64,000 bases of DNA, from the NCBI GenBank assembly GCA_018902385.1, contig JABSSW010000022.1, forward strand, positions 124,001-188,000, written 5' to 3'. Shown in pieces: positions 13,801 to 27,512 of the stretch; within the stretch, counting starts at the first letter, position 1; every line of letters starts with the position of its first letter. The notes beneath the pieces are model-generated. The model saw only the letters and a program-made list of their open reading frames with translations. It was not told where the DNA came from and searched no databases. This DNA comes from Physcia stellaris (lineage: Eukaryota > Ascomycota > Lecanoromycetes > Caliciales > Physciaceae). Made by a program: the position numbers and the translations under genes.

Positions 13801-14148
13801 CCTGTGGCGGCGATTAATCCTGCGAGCAAAGATTTTGGCAACTTCTCAAGTCGTCCCTCGATAGCTAAGATGCCATCCAACGTCGAAATGGAGACGCACA
13901 ACTTCTCGAAGGAAGAGATTGCCGAAAAGCGGATGTACCTGCTCAACGACAATGGACAGATCGACTTCACGCTCCGTTCTGGTGGTGGCCCGCTGGAGAT
14001 CCAGTACCTCAATATGCTGAGCGCGCATAGCAGCTACTGGGTCATGCAGGATTTCGTGAGGTTCATTGTCGTTGAAATTGGGCGAAAGGAGGGTAGGGGA
14101 GAGACGGTCGGCGCGATGAGGGCTGTGAAGAGGAGAGGAAAGGTTTGA
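10810..14148 (+). CDS. DDHD-domain phospholipase A1 (PA-PLA1 / SEC23IP family)
   Basis: Five exons (10810-10858, 10966-12011, 12065-12825, 12882-13029, 13081-14148) give 1,023 residues, in the usual range for mould members. The start at 10810 is chosen because only it enters exon 2 in frame. The ATG at 10832 does not. Family landmarks are the N-terminal HFFYSSNLPIDDPL near residue 40, the WWE-like segment MGPIYWDPVHDVSSVVRGTW, LVLVIHGIGQKL across the exon 3/4 junction, and the lipase nucleophile motif IAHSLGTVMAL (Ser near residue 767). The DDHD domain runs from LFFCGSPAGFF to the end, with HYNDPIAYRL and AHSSYWVM carrying the expected Asp and His. Such enzymes hydrolyse phosphatidic acid and related phospholipids and act at ER/Golgi or mitochondrial membranes. 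The region between residues ~190 and 370 is polar, Arg/Ser-rich and probably disordered. The nucleophile elbow is A-H-S-L-G rather than G-H-S-L-G. Very secure. Confidence 0.95.
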
Positions 14149-14743
14149 AATGGCCCGTTTGATGGAATTAAGGGCCTTGGTAATGTTTTTATGAAAGTGC
14201 ACATTGGGCTGGGAGCGTGCATTGCTTGGTGTCTAAAACGGAGGAGACAGTGTGTGGGACTGGAGTGCATTATACCCTAGAAGTTTTTCGCCTTGGGTGA
14301 GGTATCCTTATGGAATTATAATGTTGTTTCATGGCTTTTGCACCTAATCGTGTTTTCTGCTTTGTTTGAGCGGTATCGCGAGTCAGCGATTCGAGGAATT
14401 GACGACTTGACGCTGATGGATGCAATGACGAAAAGACGAGACGACGGGAAGAGGAAAGTGTCAGTATTAGAGGTGGCTGTGAGGCCCCTACGGGTATATT
14501 ACCGTTCAAATTATCCCTCAATCATGGAAGAAAGCTGTGCTCCTGAGAATGTCTCTATATACTGATCTGATCTCTATCTAGATCCGAATGACCAAAGCCT
14601 TATGCATTACAACATAGCCATACATCCTCCATATGGATAGCTATACCAACGATGCAAGATATCCGGGTAAACAAGCCAAGCAGCAAACGTACAGCTCTCG
14701 CCAGCCTCCAATGTGTTGAGCTCCAAGTGAATCAAACCCGGAC
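14149..14743. other. Convergent 3' intergenic region
   Basis: The phospholipase (plus) and the next gene (minus) end toward each other here. I see only likely 3' UTRs and no further coding sequence. Confidence 0.55.
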
Positions 14744-17035
14744 TCAGCCAGCTTCGCCCTCGCCATCGTCTTCCCTGCTTGCCAGCAACGGCGGCCTAAA
14801 CGGTATCTTCGATAGCTTCCTCTTCAAACTCGGTGATACGCCTAGATGCAGGACTCCTTCTTCCTTGGCCCGGTGAGATGTAGGCCTACCCTGTGATTTC
14901 CGACTAGGGAGCTTCCTGGGCGCTTTGCTTGGAGAGCTGAGCTGCTCGACTGCTTTGGTGAAGTAGGCGTCTGATGTCAGTGTTATGGTCAGCAAGGTCT
15001 TGGGTTGGAGCGGTGGTGATGAGTGCGGAGCTGGGGAGGAGGTGTCGATGTTGGGACGGTGGAGGTGATAGTACGGAGGGTCTATGGCGGATTAGCATGT
15101 TGGAGTCAGGTGGGTAAGGAAGTAGGGAGCGGATAGATTAAGGAAGTGAAAGCGTTGGGAAAATTCGGGCCTCCTAGGTGTATGGGGGTCAAGTTAAGTA
15201 AGGCGGCAAGAGCCTCTGCAGGAGTGCCATGCACTGACCTTGAGCAAAAGGTGTTATACCTGGACCGTGTCCGACAGGGCTGAATCCTTGCCATGTAAGT
15301 TCTGGTTCGAAGGCATTCGGAAGTCTTATATTGTTCTGTGTTTGAGTTTGTGAGGGTCGTTGATTGAGACCTTTCGGCTCTTCCACGTCATCGAGCATAG
15401 CGTCAACACCGCCGTCGCCGGTCATGGACTGTCGAGGAAGATCCGGATGGTCTCCTTCCATTTCATCCTCCGCCTCCTCTTCCTCTTCTTCAAGCATTTC
15501 CCACCCTACTTCTTCATCAGATCTGTGTGATTGACACATGTGTTGATTCGATCCAGTAGCCTCTTCAGAGTCCGCACCTACTCGGCTATTGTCCTTACCT
15601 GAATGCTCAGTTTCACACGCTTCAGCTTCGGCAACAGCCGATGAAGGAGGACTCGAAGAGGCGTAGTACGGGAAAAATACCTGATCAACGGGAGCTTCTG
15701 TTTGAGGGGGCCATGAAGTATCATGAGTTGGGGCATCCTGAAGCGCTGGCGAGGTATGAAGATATTCAAAGTATGAAAAGAAGTCGGAAGGACACGTCGT
15801 AGACTTTGTAATGACATCGGTGGTACAGCCGGCGGTATGCCTGTCTGTCTCCTCAGTCGTACATTCTGCTGTAACATTTAGACACGAAGCCTCGGCGGCA
15901 TTTCGAGAGTCTTCTTCAGGGATAGAGCTCGAGTCGTTGAGCGCTTCTGCGAGTGCTTCGCCAATCAGGTTTGGGTCTTGATGGTTCTGCCTGTCGTCGT
16001 TCGTGGAAATAGGAGGAAGCGCTTGCTCTTGACGGCAGACATCATGTCGAGAATGCTGTTCCTCACTTTCGTTTACTACGTCTGCGGATGGTGGGTTGGA
16101 TAGATTTTGAAATTCGTCAGGCAAGTGAACAGACTTCGTTACGTTTTGGCGGAAGCTGTCCAGATCTAGGATTCCGAGTGCTCCTCCGTCGATATCTTGC
16201 TTGGGGTGACTTCCGGAGATTTTCTTGCACACAGCTTGAGACCTTGAGCGGTTTGCAAGCTTGAGTCCGCTACCACTCAACGAGTCGATGCGTCTTACCC
16301 GTCGATGACGCTTTCCAAGATCCGTACTAAATGAAAATGGGATATGATCGAAGCCGCTCCCAGGTGTCCAATTGGAGAACTTGGAAGCTTTCGGCGTCTG
16401 AGGTGTAGGTGTGGAAGGGAACTTGAAGTCGCTCACATTGATGCCATTGTGAGTCGGCAACTTTATGGTCTGTCGTAGCTCGCTCAATGACTTGCGTTTC
16501 CTTACTTCGTTGGCGCGAGGCACTTCGTTCGGTCGCCGTGAGGCTTGCGATTCGATACCATCTGCGTTGGAGCCGCTGTGATCTCGAGCCTGCGTCTAGC
16601 GATCAGTATCCTACTTGGTATTGGAGCTAGGGGACAAACTCTTCGAGATAAACTGGAACCCTCAGCACTCTTCACAGGGTTTATCACTTTTCCTGGAGCA
16701 TGTCTTGGATGCTTTGTCTGTTGCGCAGCCTTGTACTTGACGGAGTTCAAGTCGTCAATATCGCAGCCATTTTTGTGCCGTCCGTTTCGTTTCCGGGACT
16801 CCTGAGCAGTACCAGCTGCCTTTGCTTGATCCTCGGCACCTGCTACATGAATGGGAGGAGCTGGATCACCATTGGAGAGTCCTTTAGGTGGCGATGACGA
16901 GGTTTGCGGTGTAGTCTCTGCATCTTTGCCATGGCGGTTGCGGTTGCGGTAGGTCTTCTGGTGAGTTTTCCTCTCTGATCTGCAAAGTAAGTCCTCGATG
17001 TTGATAAAATCGCGGGGGCGTTCTGTTGCAGACAT
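14744..17035 (-). CDS. Unrecognised protein, basic N-terminus and acidic middle
   Basis: I join three exons (16615-17035, 15239-16561, 14744-15081) into 693 residues. Intron 1 is 53 nt with a GTAGGA donor, a TACTGAT branch and a CAG acceptor. It restores a continuous frame through ASRRPNEVPRANEVRKRKS. Intron 2 is ~157 nt with a GTCAGT donor and a TAG acceptor. It links PFAQ to DPPYYHLHRPNID and keeps frame through a basic C-terminal tail (APRKLPSRKSQGRP, SPSLKRKLSKIPFRPP). If intron 2 is wrong the protein stops at 15189. The N-terminus (MSATERPRDFINIEDLL) is followed by a Lys/Arg-rich stretch. The middle contains a run of glutamates (WEMLEEEEEEAEDEMEGD). Mixed basic and acidic tracts suggest a nuclear or chromatin-linked protein, but that is inference. 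I recognise no domain. Confidence 0.6.
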
Positions 17036-17475
17036 TGGGACTAATCGTTCAATATGAATGAAGATGAGGATTGGGATACTTATTTACTTGTACTGCGAAT
17101 GGTGGTCGTGGTTGGGTAAGCCAAGTTCCATTGACGGTGGATTGTAGGTTTCTGGCCTGCTTGGCGAATCTTCTGTTACCTCCCTAAGACGGAGCGGCCA
17201 TCTCCGAGTTGTGTAATGTAATTCATGTCATCTCTACTGATAGGAAAAGCGAGAACCATCTCAAATGACGAGTTTGAAGAACGAGATTAGGGGTTCTATG
17301 AGGGTATCTTTAATTGACTCTAGACAGATATCTAGCGTTATGAGCCTTCAGGTGGGCACAGAATACAACTGTTCGTCTACCTTGTCTACCCAGACTAACG
17401 CCGTTGCTTGTGCTCTTTGACTTTTCATCACTAAGCACTGCATCGCTGAACATCGAGAAAACGAGAGCTGCGTAT
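17036..17475. other. Intergenic between two minus-strand genes
   Basis: About 440 nt holding the 3' UTR of the phosphatase gene and the promoter of the following unknown gene. No other feature was recognised. Confidence 0.6.
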
Positions 17476-18733
<1,258 letters not shown>

Positions 18734-20574
18734 TCTCCAAATTAGTAGGAATTGCGGAGGACCGGAAAAGTTAGCACGGGAAGACAATGGCACAAATGGT
18801 AAGAATTGGAGATCGGGTTCTTGTGATTTTGGAAGCTTGTTTGAAGAAAAGGCCTAAGTTCGCGACTCGGCGCAAGTCATTCATTGAGTTCTTGGAACAT
18901 TGGGGTCGTGTTAAGCTGAGGTGAAGCAAAGCTCACATACTCGAAGAGTTACAAGGGGGATGTCACTTTGTGGCTTGATACAGGAGGGCGCTATGGAAAG
19001 CTGCTAGTGGTAATTTACCATCTGGCTCTACCTTACCTAATAACAATGTGAGAGTGTCATCATCTCAGTGCCGTCAGAATATGTTTGTCAACTTCATTTC
19101 ATGCTAACAGAACTCAGGATGAAAAAATCCTGTGCCTACTTAAGGTGATGAGCCTTGGGGATAGGTGTCCAGCAATTACGGTGTCAAAAGACATGGAAAA
19201 TTGAGAAGATCGGAGCTCTACTTGGAGAGAACTAGGGGAAAACTCGAGGAATCTGTACCGCCTGTACAACAGGCTCTTCCTGTTTCCATCCATCTGATTG
19301 ACTCTGCGGCCTTTCTCCAAGAATTTTACATACAAAAACGGGTTTGTCAAGTGAGGACTGCTCAGCAGCCATGTGCATGATGCGAGTCTCTTTTGTTTTA
19401 CCGAATGTGCTGCTTATCAAAGACTTTCACCGGACATAGAGCTCCATGTATATCTTTGGAACGTTTTCTATTGAAGCTAGGGACTTGTACATCTATGCAA
19501 CCGATCTCACAAGGTTCCTTGTCACAGCATCCAACAAAGCGAGAGCCATAGGGTCGCAGGCGTAGTAGTTGCTTACATCAAAGCAAATAGGTTACCTAGG
19601 TAGGATAATTGTGCATGTTACTGAAAATGACATGACAGACGACCTAATAAGGTAGTGTTGAATCAGAGAAGCCAAGCACAGAACGCACGTATCCGTGGAC
19701 TTTGATACATGTGGCAAGAGAACGATGTGCTCATGAAGCAAGCATGATGGATTGAGTGTAATGTAGAGTACCATATGTATAGAACGATAAAATGGGAACG
19801 AAGCGGCGACACCGTGCTCCCTGATTTCTGCAATTTGACATGCGTTATGATATTCGACCGATTCCGAGCCCCTACAGCACTTCTGCATGCACTTGCTCAG
19901 TAGTTCTAAGGCCTTTGATGAGATGACCTGATTGTTGTCTACTTAGCCGTGAAGGTCATTGCTACTCGTTCTATCCATCCCATGGACACCTTGGACTTTT
20001 TGCTAGGCCGATTGACAATAAGGGCTACTGTTGAGCAACATCCAATTGCGTACTATCTAAGCGGCGAAAGGAATGCGAGACTATCCATAGACGGAGATAG
20101 GACTTGGAGAATTCTGGCATGATTTTCGACAACCGGTGCGTAAGGCAAAAAAGTATTTAATTTTGAAGTCACTACATCTAACGTAGGAAGTATATAATAG
20201 GAGCAGTAGAGTGACCAAAGCAAATAGATTTACATACGCTCCTATTGTCCATCACAAGGCCGAGTGTGCCCTTAGGCAACCGTTGCAGAATCGTTTCGCC
20301 GGCAAAGCGCTGCAATTTGCAGCACAGCGTGGTTGAACATCCCAGGAGGAAAAGAATCGAGATCTGCATCGCATACTAATCCTTCTAATCTGCCCATGTT
20401 GAGAAAAGGCTGATGATCTAAGTTATTGTAACAAGTGCAGGCTTAAGTAATCTAGTCGGCCCCCCTTTTGAGGATCTCTATGCTGATACAAGATGGGTCT
20501 CTGTGAGCCAGTGTCAAAGAGCAATTGCTTGCTTCCAGCCCTTGGAACGCCTCGAAACCGTCCAAGTCCAAATC
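18734..20574. other. Intergenic, 1.8 kb, no gene seen
   Basis: The stretch includes the phosphatase promoter and the 3' flank of acl1. The open frames are short and resemble nothing I know. No tRNA or other RNA gene was recognised. Confidence 0.55.
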
Positions 20575-22792
20575 TTACAGGCGAACTTCCACTCGGCCTT
20601 CGTTTCCAGGTGCGGCTCCTTGCGCGAGATTGGGGAGAAGGTAAGTAATGTCATCCCACGGGTGCCTATACAGACCAGTTCTCAAGCGCTTCTGATCAAG
20701 ATAATGTGCAATCAAACCAATGCTCCTCCCAAGAACGAATAGACCGTTCAGGACGCCCATGTTGAGATAATCCTCGGCCTCTTCTGGGCTGAATGCGCCA
20801 CAATTACGCATCAGATCAACGAAGCAAACGGCCACGCAGCCGTCAACATTAAGGATCAGATTATCCTTCTTCGATGTCGTGACAGTCTCTACCGCAATTG
20901 CGTAATCAAGCATCTTGCAGCTTGGGAAACGCTTGTGCACAAACTCCTTGACGAGTTCAACTCGGAGGTCGGGATTGTTGCGTGATTTCACCTTGTGGCC
21001 AATACCAGGGACTAGAAGCTGTCAGTATAGAGCCTTTGGCCATTGTGTGCCGACTTACTAAGTTTGTTCTCTTTCCTCATTAGATCTACGAAGTCGCGAG
21101 GGCTGAGGCCTTTGTCGAAAGCCTTCGTGAATTCCTCAGCCGCCCCGTCCAAGGCGCCGCCGAACCTTGATCCAATGGTAAGGAGGCCAGAAACGAGTGC
21201 ACTGATGAGGTCTTTCCCTGCTCGAGTGGTGATGATCGTATTCATTGCACCGGAGACGGCGGGACCGTGGTCAGCAGTCAACATCAGAACCATCTCAAGA
21301 AAGCGACTGGCATATTCTGGCAGACGACGACGGAACCAAAGCAGGGACATGACTCCGCCGATACCAATTTCCTCTTTGAACACGTCTGAGATCGGCATCC
21401 CGGCATACAGAAGCTCTTGTCCGCGATCGTCGGAAATAGTCGAGATGAAGGCTGCGGGCTTTCGAATCAGGCCAAGTTCTTGGGCCCAGGAGTAGTCGAT
21501 GGGAATCTTGGGGGGTACTGGTTCGGTCTGAGGCTTGATCGTACCCTTTTCAACTAATCCTTGGTATACTTTCGCGAGAACAGCCGGCATCTCTTCGAAG
21601 GTTTCTGGGACGTAAATACCAGCTTCTTTCATTGACTTATTTTTCATAGCCGCAGTCTCTAGTTGGGAATTGGCGAAAGATCCTGCATGGCCAAATTGAA
21701 CCTCTGTTTTGAACATGCTAGCACAAGTTCCAATAGCCCAAGCAACGACAGGTTTAGTGATTGTGCCGTTCTTGACCGCCTCAATCACCCTATATTCCTC
21801 TACACCACCAACTTCGCCGAGTAGCAAAAGGAGCTTGCATTCGGGATCGGCTTGGTATCGAAGCATGTGGTCGATGAAGGTAGTTCCGGGATAACGGTCA
21901 CCCCCTATGGCAACCCCCTCATAAACGCCGTCGGTCGTATTGCAAATGATGTTGTTGAGCTCATTCGACATGCCTCCGGATTTCGATACGTAGCCCACAG
22001 ATCCCTTGCGATATAGCTTAGAAGCAACGATGTTGTCCATCATTCCTCCGGTGTTGCCAATCTTGAAAGCACCGGGCTTGATGCCACCGACCGTGGCAGG
22101 CCCGATAATGGTGATCCCTCTCTTCTTCGCAACATGAAGTATCTCTCGGGCTCGTCGCTCGGGAACACCTTCCGCAATGATAGCGATCGACTTGATTTGC
22201 GGGTAATTCATTAGGTCCATGGTCGAGCTGTAAACGCTACGAGACGAGGCGAAGTTGACAACAGTATCCACATCGTCATGCTTCTCCATAGCCTTTGCGA
22301 CATCTTGATAAACGGGTAGAAGCGTCTCACTCGTTCCCCAGTACCTGTGCAGGGCAATCATCAGTCGGGGCCACACAACTTCCTTGCGGTTCGCTGTGAT
22401 GCCTTACATCTTACTGACGAATTGTCCCCCAAAAGTGTATATGATTCCAGCGACTGACGGGGTCTTTCTCTTGCAAATAAAGTCGAAATCCAGCATTCCC
22501 TGCACGGCACGAGGCTGAAGACCACTGTGTATGAATCGTTAGCTCGCAATGCATTACTGGCGATAGAGGTAATATCTCACTAGACAAAGCATCTTGTCTT
22601 ATCGTGGAAAAGAGTATGCTCAGCACGCGGGCTCAACGGTCTACTTGGAGCAGCAAAACGCTGTATTCTATCGTTGGGGGTTGGCCCCTTGGCACCAGTC
22701 CCGTTCACACCATTGACGGTAGTACTGGCCATGCTGTCGCCGTTTGTCAATCCGTTGGTGGTGCCGTTGGTAAGAGGTACAGCTGAAGGCAT
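20575..22792 (-). CDS. acl1: ATP-citrate lyase subunit 1 (CoA-ligase/citrate synthase-like half)
   Basis: Four exons (22581-22792, 22408-22524, 21059-22344, 20575-21011; introns of 56, 63 and 47 nt) encode 683 residues, close to the ~675 of known mould subunits. With subunit 2 this enzyme cleaves citrate in the cytosol, using ATP and CoA, to acetyl-CoA and oxaloacetate, feeding lipid, sterol and polyketide synthesis and histone acetylation. After a variable Asn/Thr/Gly-rich N-terminus comes the CoA-binding/succinyl-CoA-synthetase-alpha-like part ([24 protein letters not shown]), with the phosphorylated histidine in [10 protein letters not shown] (His ~329). The C-terminal third is citrate-synthase-like ([37 protein letters not shown]) and ends [10 protein letters not shown]. 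The gene is intact. It lies head to head with acl2, which fits joint transcription. Confidence 0.98.
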
Positions 22793-23702
22793 TATTGTCA
22801 GTGATTGCGGATCTTTGGAGTGGTTGCCCAGGGAAATGAGAAGCTGTTTGGGGAAGGGGCGCCTTTGACAGCTCGGGGCAGCCTCTTTCTGGGGATACGG
22901 AGCTTACCACCGAGAGATGCAGGTTCGTTGAGATACGCTACGGAATGGAGCCAGGCGCTATGATGATAAGAGTAGCTGTTCCCACACTGATACGAAGCGG
23001 GAATGATAAGTAGAGCGGCGGAGGCGTTCTCGGAGTCTCGTGAAGCTTGGTTGTTGGGATGTGGTCGGGATAAGCAGAGTGGTCAATTGAAATTCAACAC
23101 TTTTCGGGGCCCGGGGGAACAAAGGACTACAAAGGACTATACCGAGGAGGGCTAGTACCGTCGTCGGTGATGATCCAGAGAGCGAGAGATGGCTTTGTAT
23201 CCAAGGAAACACATGGATGATGACTGTGTTAATGTGCGCATCATTCTACTGAAGTCCACAAGTCCATAATCCACCGCCAAAGTCAAAATACCATACTTTT
23301 TGGTCTTCTGTTACTCGGGTTCCTGCCAAATATAGGTGTGGTTTGACAGCAGGGGCTTCCTGGGATCTGCAGATAGCGTGCCTTAGTCGCTCCAAGTGCC
23401 TCCAAGTGAAATCCAGCAAGAAGCCAAAAGTCGAAACTTTAGAGGTCGCCGAGCTTACGGGCATATCTGCGAGCGACCATCCCTCAGCTTGCACCAACCT
23501 TCAAATCACCCCGGAATCCACCAGCATCAAGAGTACTCAATTGCCGAGCGTAAGACGCCTTTCTCCCACACATCTGCTTTTGACATACTTCGACTGGCAA
23601 CGACCTCAGTAAGCTCTAAACAATCACCCTGGGAGCTGCCCAATTCCTCCACAACTTCATCAGCGCAATACTGATACTTCTCATACTTGGCTTAGGTATA
23701 AA
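22793..23702. promoter_or_regulatory. Shared divergent promoter of acl1 and acl2
   Basis: About 910 nt separates the start codons of the two ATP-citrate lyase subunits, which point away from each other, and no gene lies between. By position it must contain both promoters and both 5' UTRs. I did not identify a specific transcription-factor site with confidence. Confidence 0.75.
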
Positions 23703-25358
23703 ATGGCTGCTAAATCAATCCTTGAAGCCGACGGCAAGGCTATCTTGAACTACCACTTGACCCGAGCGCCCACAATAAAACCTTCACCTCTTCCACCGAC
23801 CGCAACCCATAATCCTGCACCCAAGCTTGCATCTCTGTACTTTCCCGAAGATGCCACTCCCTCTTCTGTCCTCGACCAAGCTGAAGCGACATACCCATGG
23901 CTTCTTGCACCAGATGCAAAATTCGTCGCAAAGCCGGACCAGCTGATCAAGCGCCGTGGCAAGAGTGGCCTCCTTGCATTGAATAAGAGCTGGGCAGACG
24001 CCCGAGCTTGGATAGAAGCTCGCGCTGGTAAAGTACAGCAGGTGGAGACTGTATCGGGAGCCCTGAGGCAATTCCTCGTGGAGCCTTTTGTCCCTCATCC
24101 TCAAGATACCGAGTACTACATAAACATCAATTCCGTTCGAGATGTGAGTATCTATTCCTTCACAACATGCCCTTTGGGCTGGTAGATTGCACTCTTCGGA
24201 GGAGACTCTATTTTGGCAACCCCGCAAGGACAAGCTGCATCTGGAAGGAAACTGCTAACGAACTTCTCTACAGGGCGATTGGATATTGTTCACGGACGAA
24301 GGTGGTGTAGATGTTGGCGATGTAGACGCAAAAGCCGCGAAAATACTTGTTCCTGTCGATCTCGCTGAATACCCATCCAATGAAGAGATCGCAGCGACAC
24401 TCCTGAAAAAGGTCCCCAAAGGTGTCCATAATGTCCTTGTCGACTTCATAACTCGTCTCTACGCCGTGTATGTCGATTGCCAGTTCACCTACTTGGAGAT
24501 CAACCCGTTGGTGGTCATTCCAAATTCAACAGGCACATCAGCGGAGGTTCACTTCTTGGACCTTGCTGCAAAACTTGATCAGACCGCAGAGTTTGAGTGT
24601 GGTGTCAAATGGGCTGTTGCTCGAAGCCCCGGAGCATTGGGTTTGCCGGGAGTCAAGTCCGATGGGAAAGTCAGTATTGATGCTGGCCCACCTATTGAGT
24701 TCCCTGCGCCATTTGGACGCGAGATGAGCAAAGAAGAAGCCTATATTGCGGAGCTCGATGCTAAAACCGGAGCCTCGCTCAAACTGACTGTCTTGAACCC
24801 CAAAGGGCGTATATGGACCTTGGTTGCTGGCGGTGGTGCTTCGGTGGTTTATGCTGACGCGATTGCATCCTCTGGATTTGCAGATGAGCTTGCGAACTAC
24901 GGCGAATACTCTGGTGCGCCTACTGAGACTCAAACATACTACTACGCACGTACGGTTTTAGATCTTATGTTACGTGCTCCAATAAGTCCTGAGGGCAAGG
25001 TACTGTTCATTGGGGGCGGTATTGCAAATTTCACAAATGTAAGCAAACAACATCGCTCTGTGGCCTGGGAGGATATCAATGTACTGACGCGCTTACCAAG
25101 GTTGCATCAACATTCAAGGGTGTCATTCGGGCACTTCGAGAGTTCGCTTCGAATCTGATCGAGCACAAAGTCCAGATCTGGGTCCGTCGCGCCGGGCCTA
25201 ATTTTCAGGAGGGTCTCAGAAATATCAAAGCTGTAGGCGCAGAGCTGAAGCTGAATATGCATGTGTTTGGTCCAGACATGCACGTCAGTGGGATCGTACC
25301 ACTCGCTTTGGTTGCCGGCAAGAAGGAGAAGAATAATGTCAAGGAATTCACTGGGTAG
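23703..25358 (+). CDS. acl2: ATP-citrate lyase subunit 2 (ATP-grasp/citrate-binding half)
   Basis: Three exons (23703-24143, 24274-25038, 25101-25358; introns of 130 and 62 nt, both phase 0) encode 487 residues, the usual size. It matches the N-terminal half of animal ATP-citrate lyase: an ATP-grasp region with [13 protein letters not shown] and [12 protein letters not shown], then [20 protein letters not shown], then [10 protein letters not shown] near residue 220. The citrate-binding domain follows with [34 protein letters not shown] and [11 protein letters not shown], and it continues in exon 3 with [15 protein letters not shown]. It supplies ATP-dependent phosphate transfer to the active-site histidine of the partner subunit in the cytosolic complex. 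The codons at all junctions fit and nothing is missing. The neighbour acl1 shares its promoter region. Confidence 0.98.
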
Positions 25359-25864
25359 GAAAAGGTAGCCGTTCTTTTCGCTGGTGTTTGCAAGGCATTT
25401 TTCCTCACATTTTGTAGCCTTCGTGTATTCCGCTGAACCGGACTTCTGTAGACGGAGTTCCGTGCGTGTGGCTCTGATTTCACAGAGAAGCCACTGTCTG
25501 TTGTTAGCGTGCAGATGTACTGAGAGGAGCATTCAACATTAAGAAAACAATAGACGAACGACTCTTTAACTTCAAGTCTCTCAACATCAACCACGGTGAT
25601 GGTGTTTGGCCTGGAACGGATCCTAAGCTATACAATTTCTTCCGAGATAGTTCACGGAACGTCACCCATAGTAGATATGAGTCTCCGATGGGGTAAATAG
25701 TATCACAAGAGCACCCTTGTACTATGTGTACCGGTATCAATAAAAGCCAGCCCCTCCGATGAAGGCACACAGGCCTTGATCCAACCAAGCTATTCACTGT
25801 TATCACTCGCACCACTCCATCAATGCCACCATCCAAACTCAACCCTCCACCTAACGTAAGCCTA
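25359..25864. other. Convergent 3' intergenic region
   Basis: About 500 nt between the ends of acl2 (plus) and the polymerase delta small-subunit gene (minus). Only likely 3' UTRs. Confidence 0.6.
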
Positions 25865-26571
25865 TCATTCAACGACCAACCTCGTAGACATCAGCTCATC
25901 CACATAAGCCCTTTCCGCCTTCTTATTCTCACCCTCCTCCTCCTTCAACAGCACCGTCAACACCTCAATCGGCGGCCTCAGCCCCAGCCCATTCGCACGC
26001 TTCCATCGTTTCAAGCGCGCCACACCTATACACGGCCCGTACTGGCTGGAGAGGTCGAAATGGCGGAGGATCTTCTCATTCAGTGACAGTCCTTGTTGAT
26101 GTACTATCGCATTGCATTAGAACCCTCGGCGCAAGTGAAATATGAGCTCCCCGCATAAGAGAAATAAACCGCAGACTCACCCCTCGGCGCCTTCCTCTCG
26201 TCTTCCTTCCCCCTCCAGTACCGCTTCACCTGCGCGTCGCTGACCTTCTTCGCCTTGTCAGATACCTCGTCATGCAGATTCGGCTTCGCTCCTTGGACCC
26301 TGAATGCGAGTCGTTGATCGGCATCTGGTATTACGATTTCTTCAGGCTCTTGTGGTTGGGGATCTGCGTGCGCTTCGGTTGTCTCGGGGGAAGAGACCTC
26401 GGAGACGGCTTTTGAGGCTTTTGCGAGCTGGTCGGGAGAGGCTTTGGAGAGGCTTTTGGCGGAGGGGTGGGCGACGGAGGGTTTGGTCACTTTGTTGGAG
26501 CGGCCGCTGAAGGCGAGGGTTTGTTGGGCGTGGGAGGAGGGCGCGGTGGACTTGCGGCGGGTGGGAGGCAT
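25865..26571 (-). CDS. DNA polymerase delta small subunit (POLD4/Cdm1 family)
   Basis: Two exons (26181-26571 and 25865-26103) with a 77-nt intron (GTGAGT donor, TAG acceptor) give 209 residues. The conserved C-terminal domain crosses the intron: AQVKRYWRGKEDERKAPR, then VHQQGLSLNEKILRHFDLS, then SQYGPCIGVARLKRWKRA and LGLRPPIEVLTVLL. The last block is the hallmark of this nuclear replication subunit, which stabilises DNA polymerase delta and helps bind PCNA. The N-terminal ~110 residues are disordered and basic (MPPTRRKSTAPSSHAQQ). QQTLAF near residue 17 resembles a degenerate PCNA-interacting box, which is inference. The domain is complete and the frame is closed at both ends. It is convergent with acl2. 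Confidence 0.93.
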
Positions 26572-27512
26572 TATGCGAGATGTGTAGGGTTCCTCTGTGT
26601 ACTTCGAATGGATACTATGGTGAATACGTCGTTGAAAATGTGCCTCCGTACGGTAGATGGTATTAGTTAATCGTGCATGCTCATTTAGGATCACTATCCA
26701 AGTGAAGTGATTTAGGGTTGTGTTTAAGCGCGGTCGCCTGGGGCAACGCGTATCCTCATCTCTAACAATGCACTAATCGCGTTTGAACAACCTCACGCAA
26801 GCCAGTCAGTGATATCGGAAGAAACTGAACACCATTACGTGGAGCTTTCACACATTGATCATGGCTACACGACTTTGGGCACTCCCGAAATATGCCCTGG
26901 AGTAAATCCATCATGTCTCGTGCACCTTACATACCATTGAATCGGATACGCTAGAGAATACGATGGGTTGCTGCATACAAGCTCCAACCCCCTCTCGAGA
27001 TAGACATGGTGATTATTATCCTAATTCTATGAAGTTCTAAGTACCTTCTATGTATCGCGCACCATTTCCTCCGCTTCTCCTTACATTCTAGCGGTCTTTC
27101 TAACCCCATCTTATGTTTTGTTTATGAGTGAGATTCAGAGCTGCCATGGGCTGTCTCATCGATACCGTCAAGTATTCTTCGATGCAATGTTCAGCTCGGG
27201 TCTGCATACAATTCCTTTAGCAGAGCGGGAAGGAACATGTTTTGTGTTCGCTCAGCCTCCTTTCAATCACTCGAATCCACTCAACTGTCTGATGCGGGTG
27301 CAGCCTGTTGCAAGGTTTGGAGTGGCGAATATTCTTTGGACATGCTCTGTCTATACTCTAGCGAGTGTGACACCAAATTGGTTCCTATAAAAAGATAATG
27401 TGCAGCCTAGCTATCGTGGCGGGCGTGAGGAACGCTCTTATATTCCTCTTATCACTCGAATCCTGGAACACAAGCAATCACAATTCCCAAATTACGGCGT
27501 TCTTGGATCGAA
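26572..27512. other. Divergent intergenic region, no gene seen
   Basis: About 940 nt between the starts of the polymerase subunit gene (minus) and the membrane-protein gene (plus), so it carries both promoters. No coding sequence was recognised. Confidence 0.55.
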
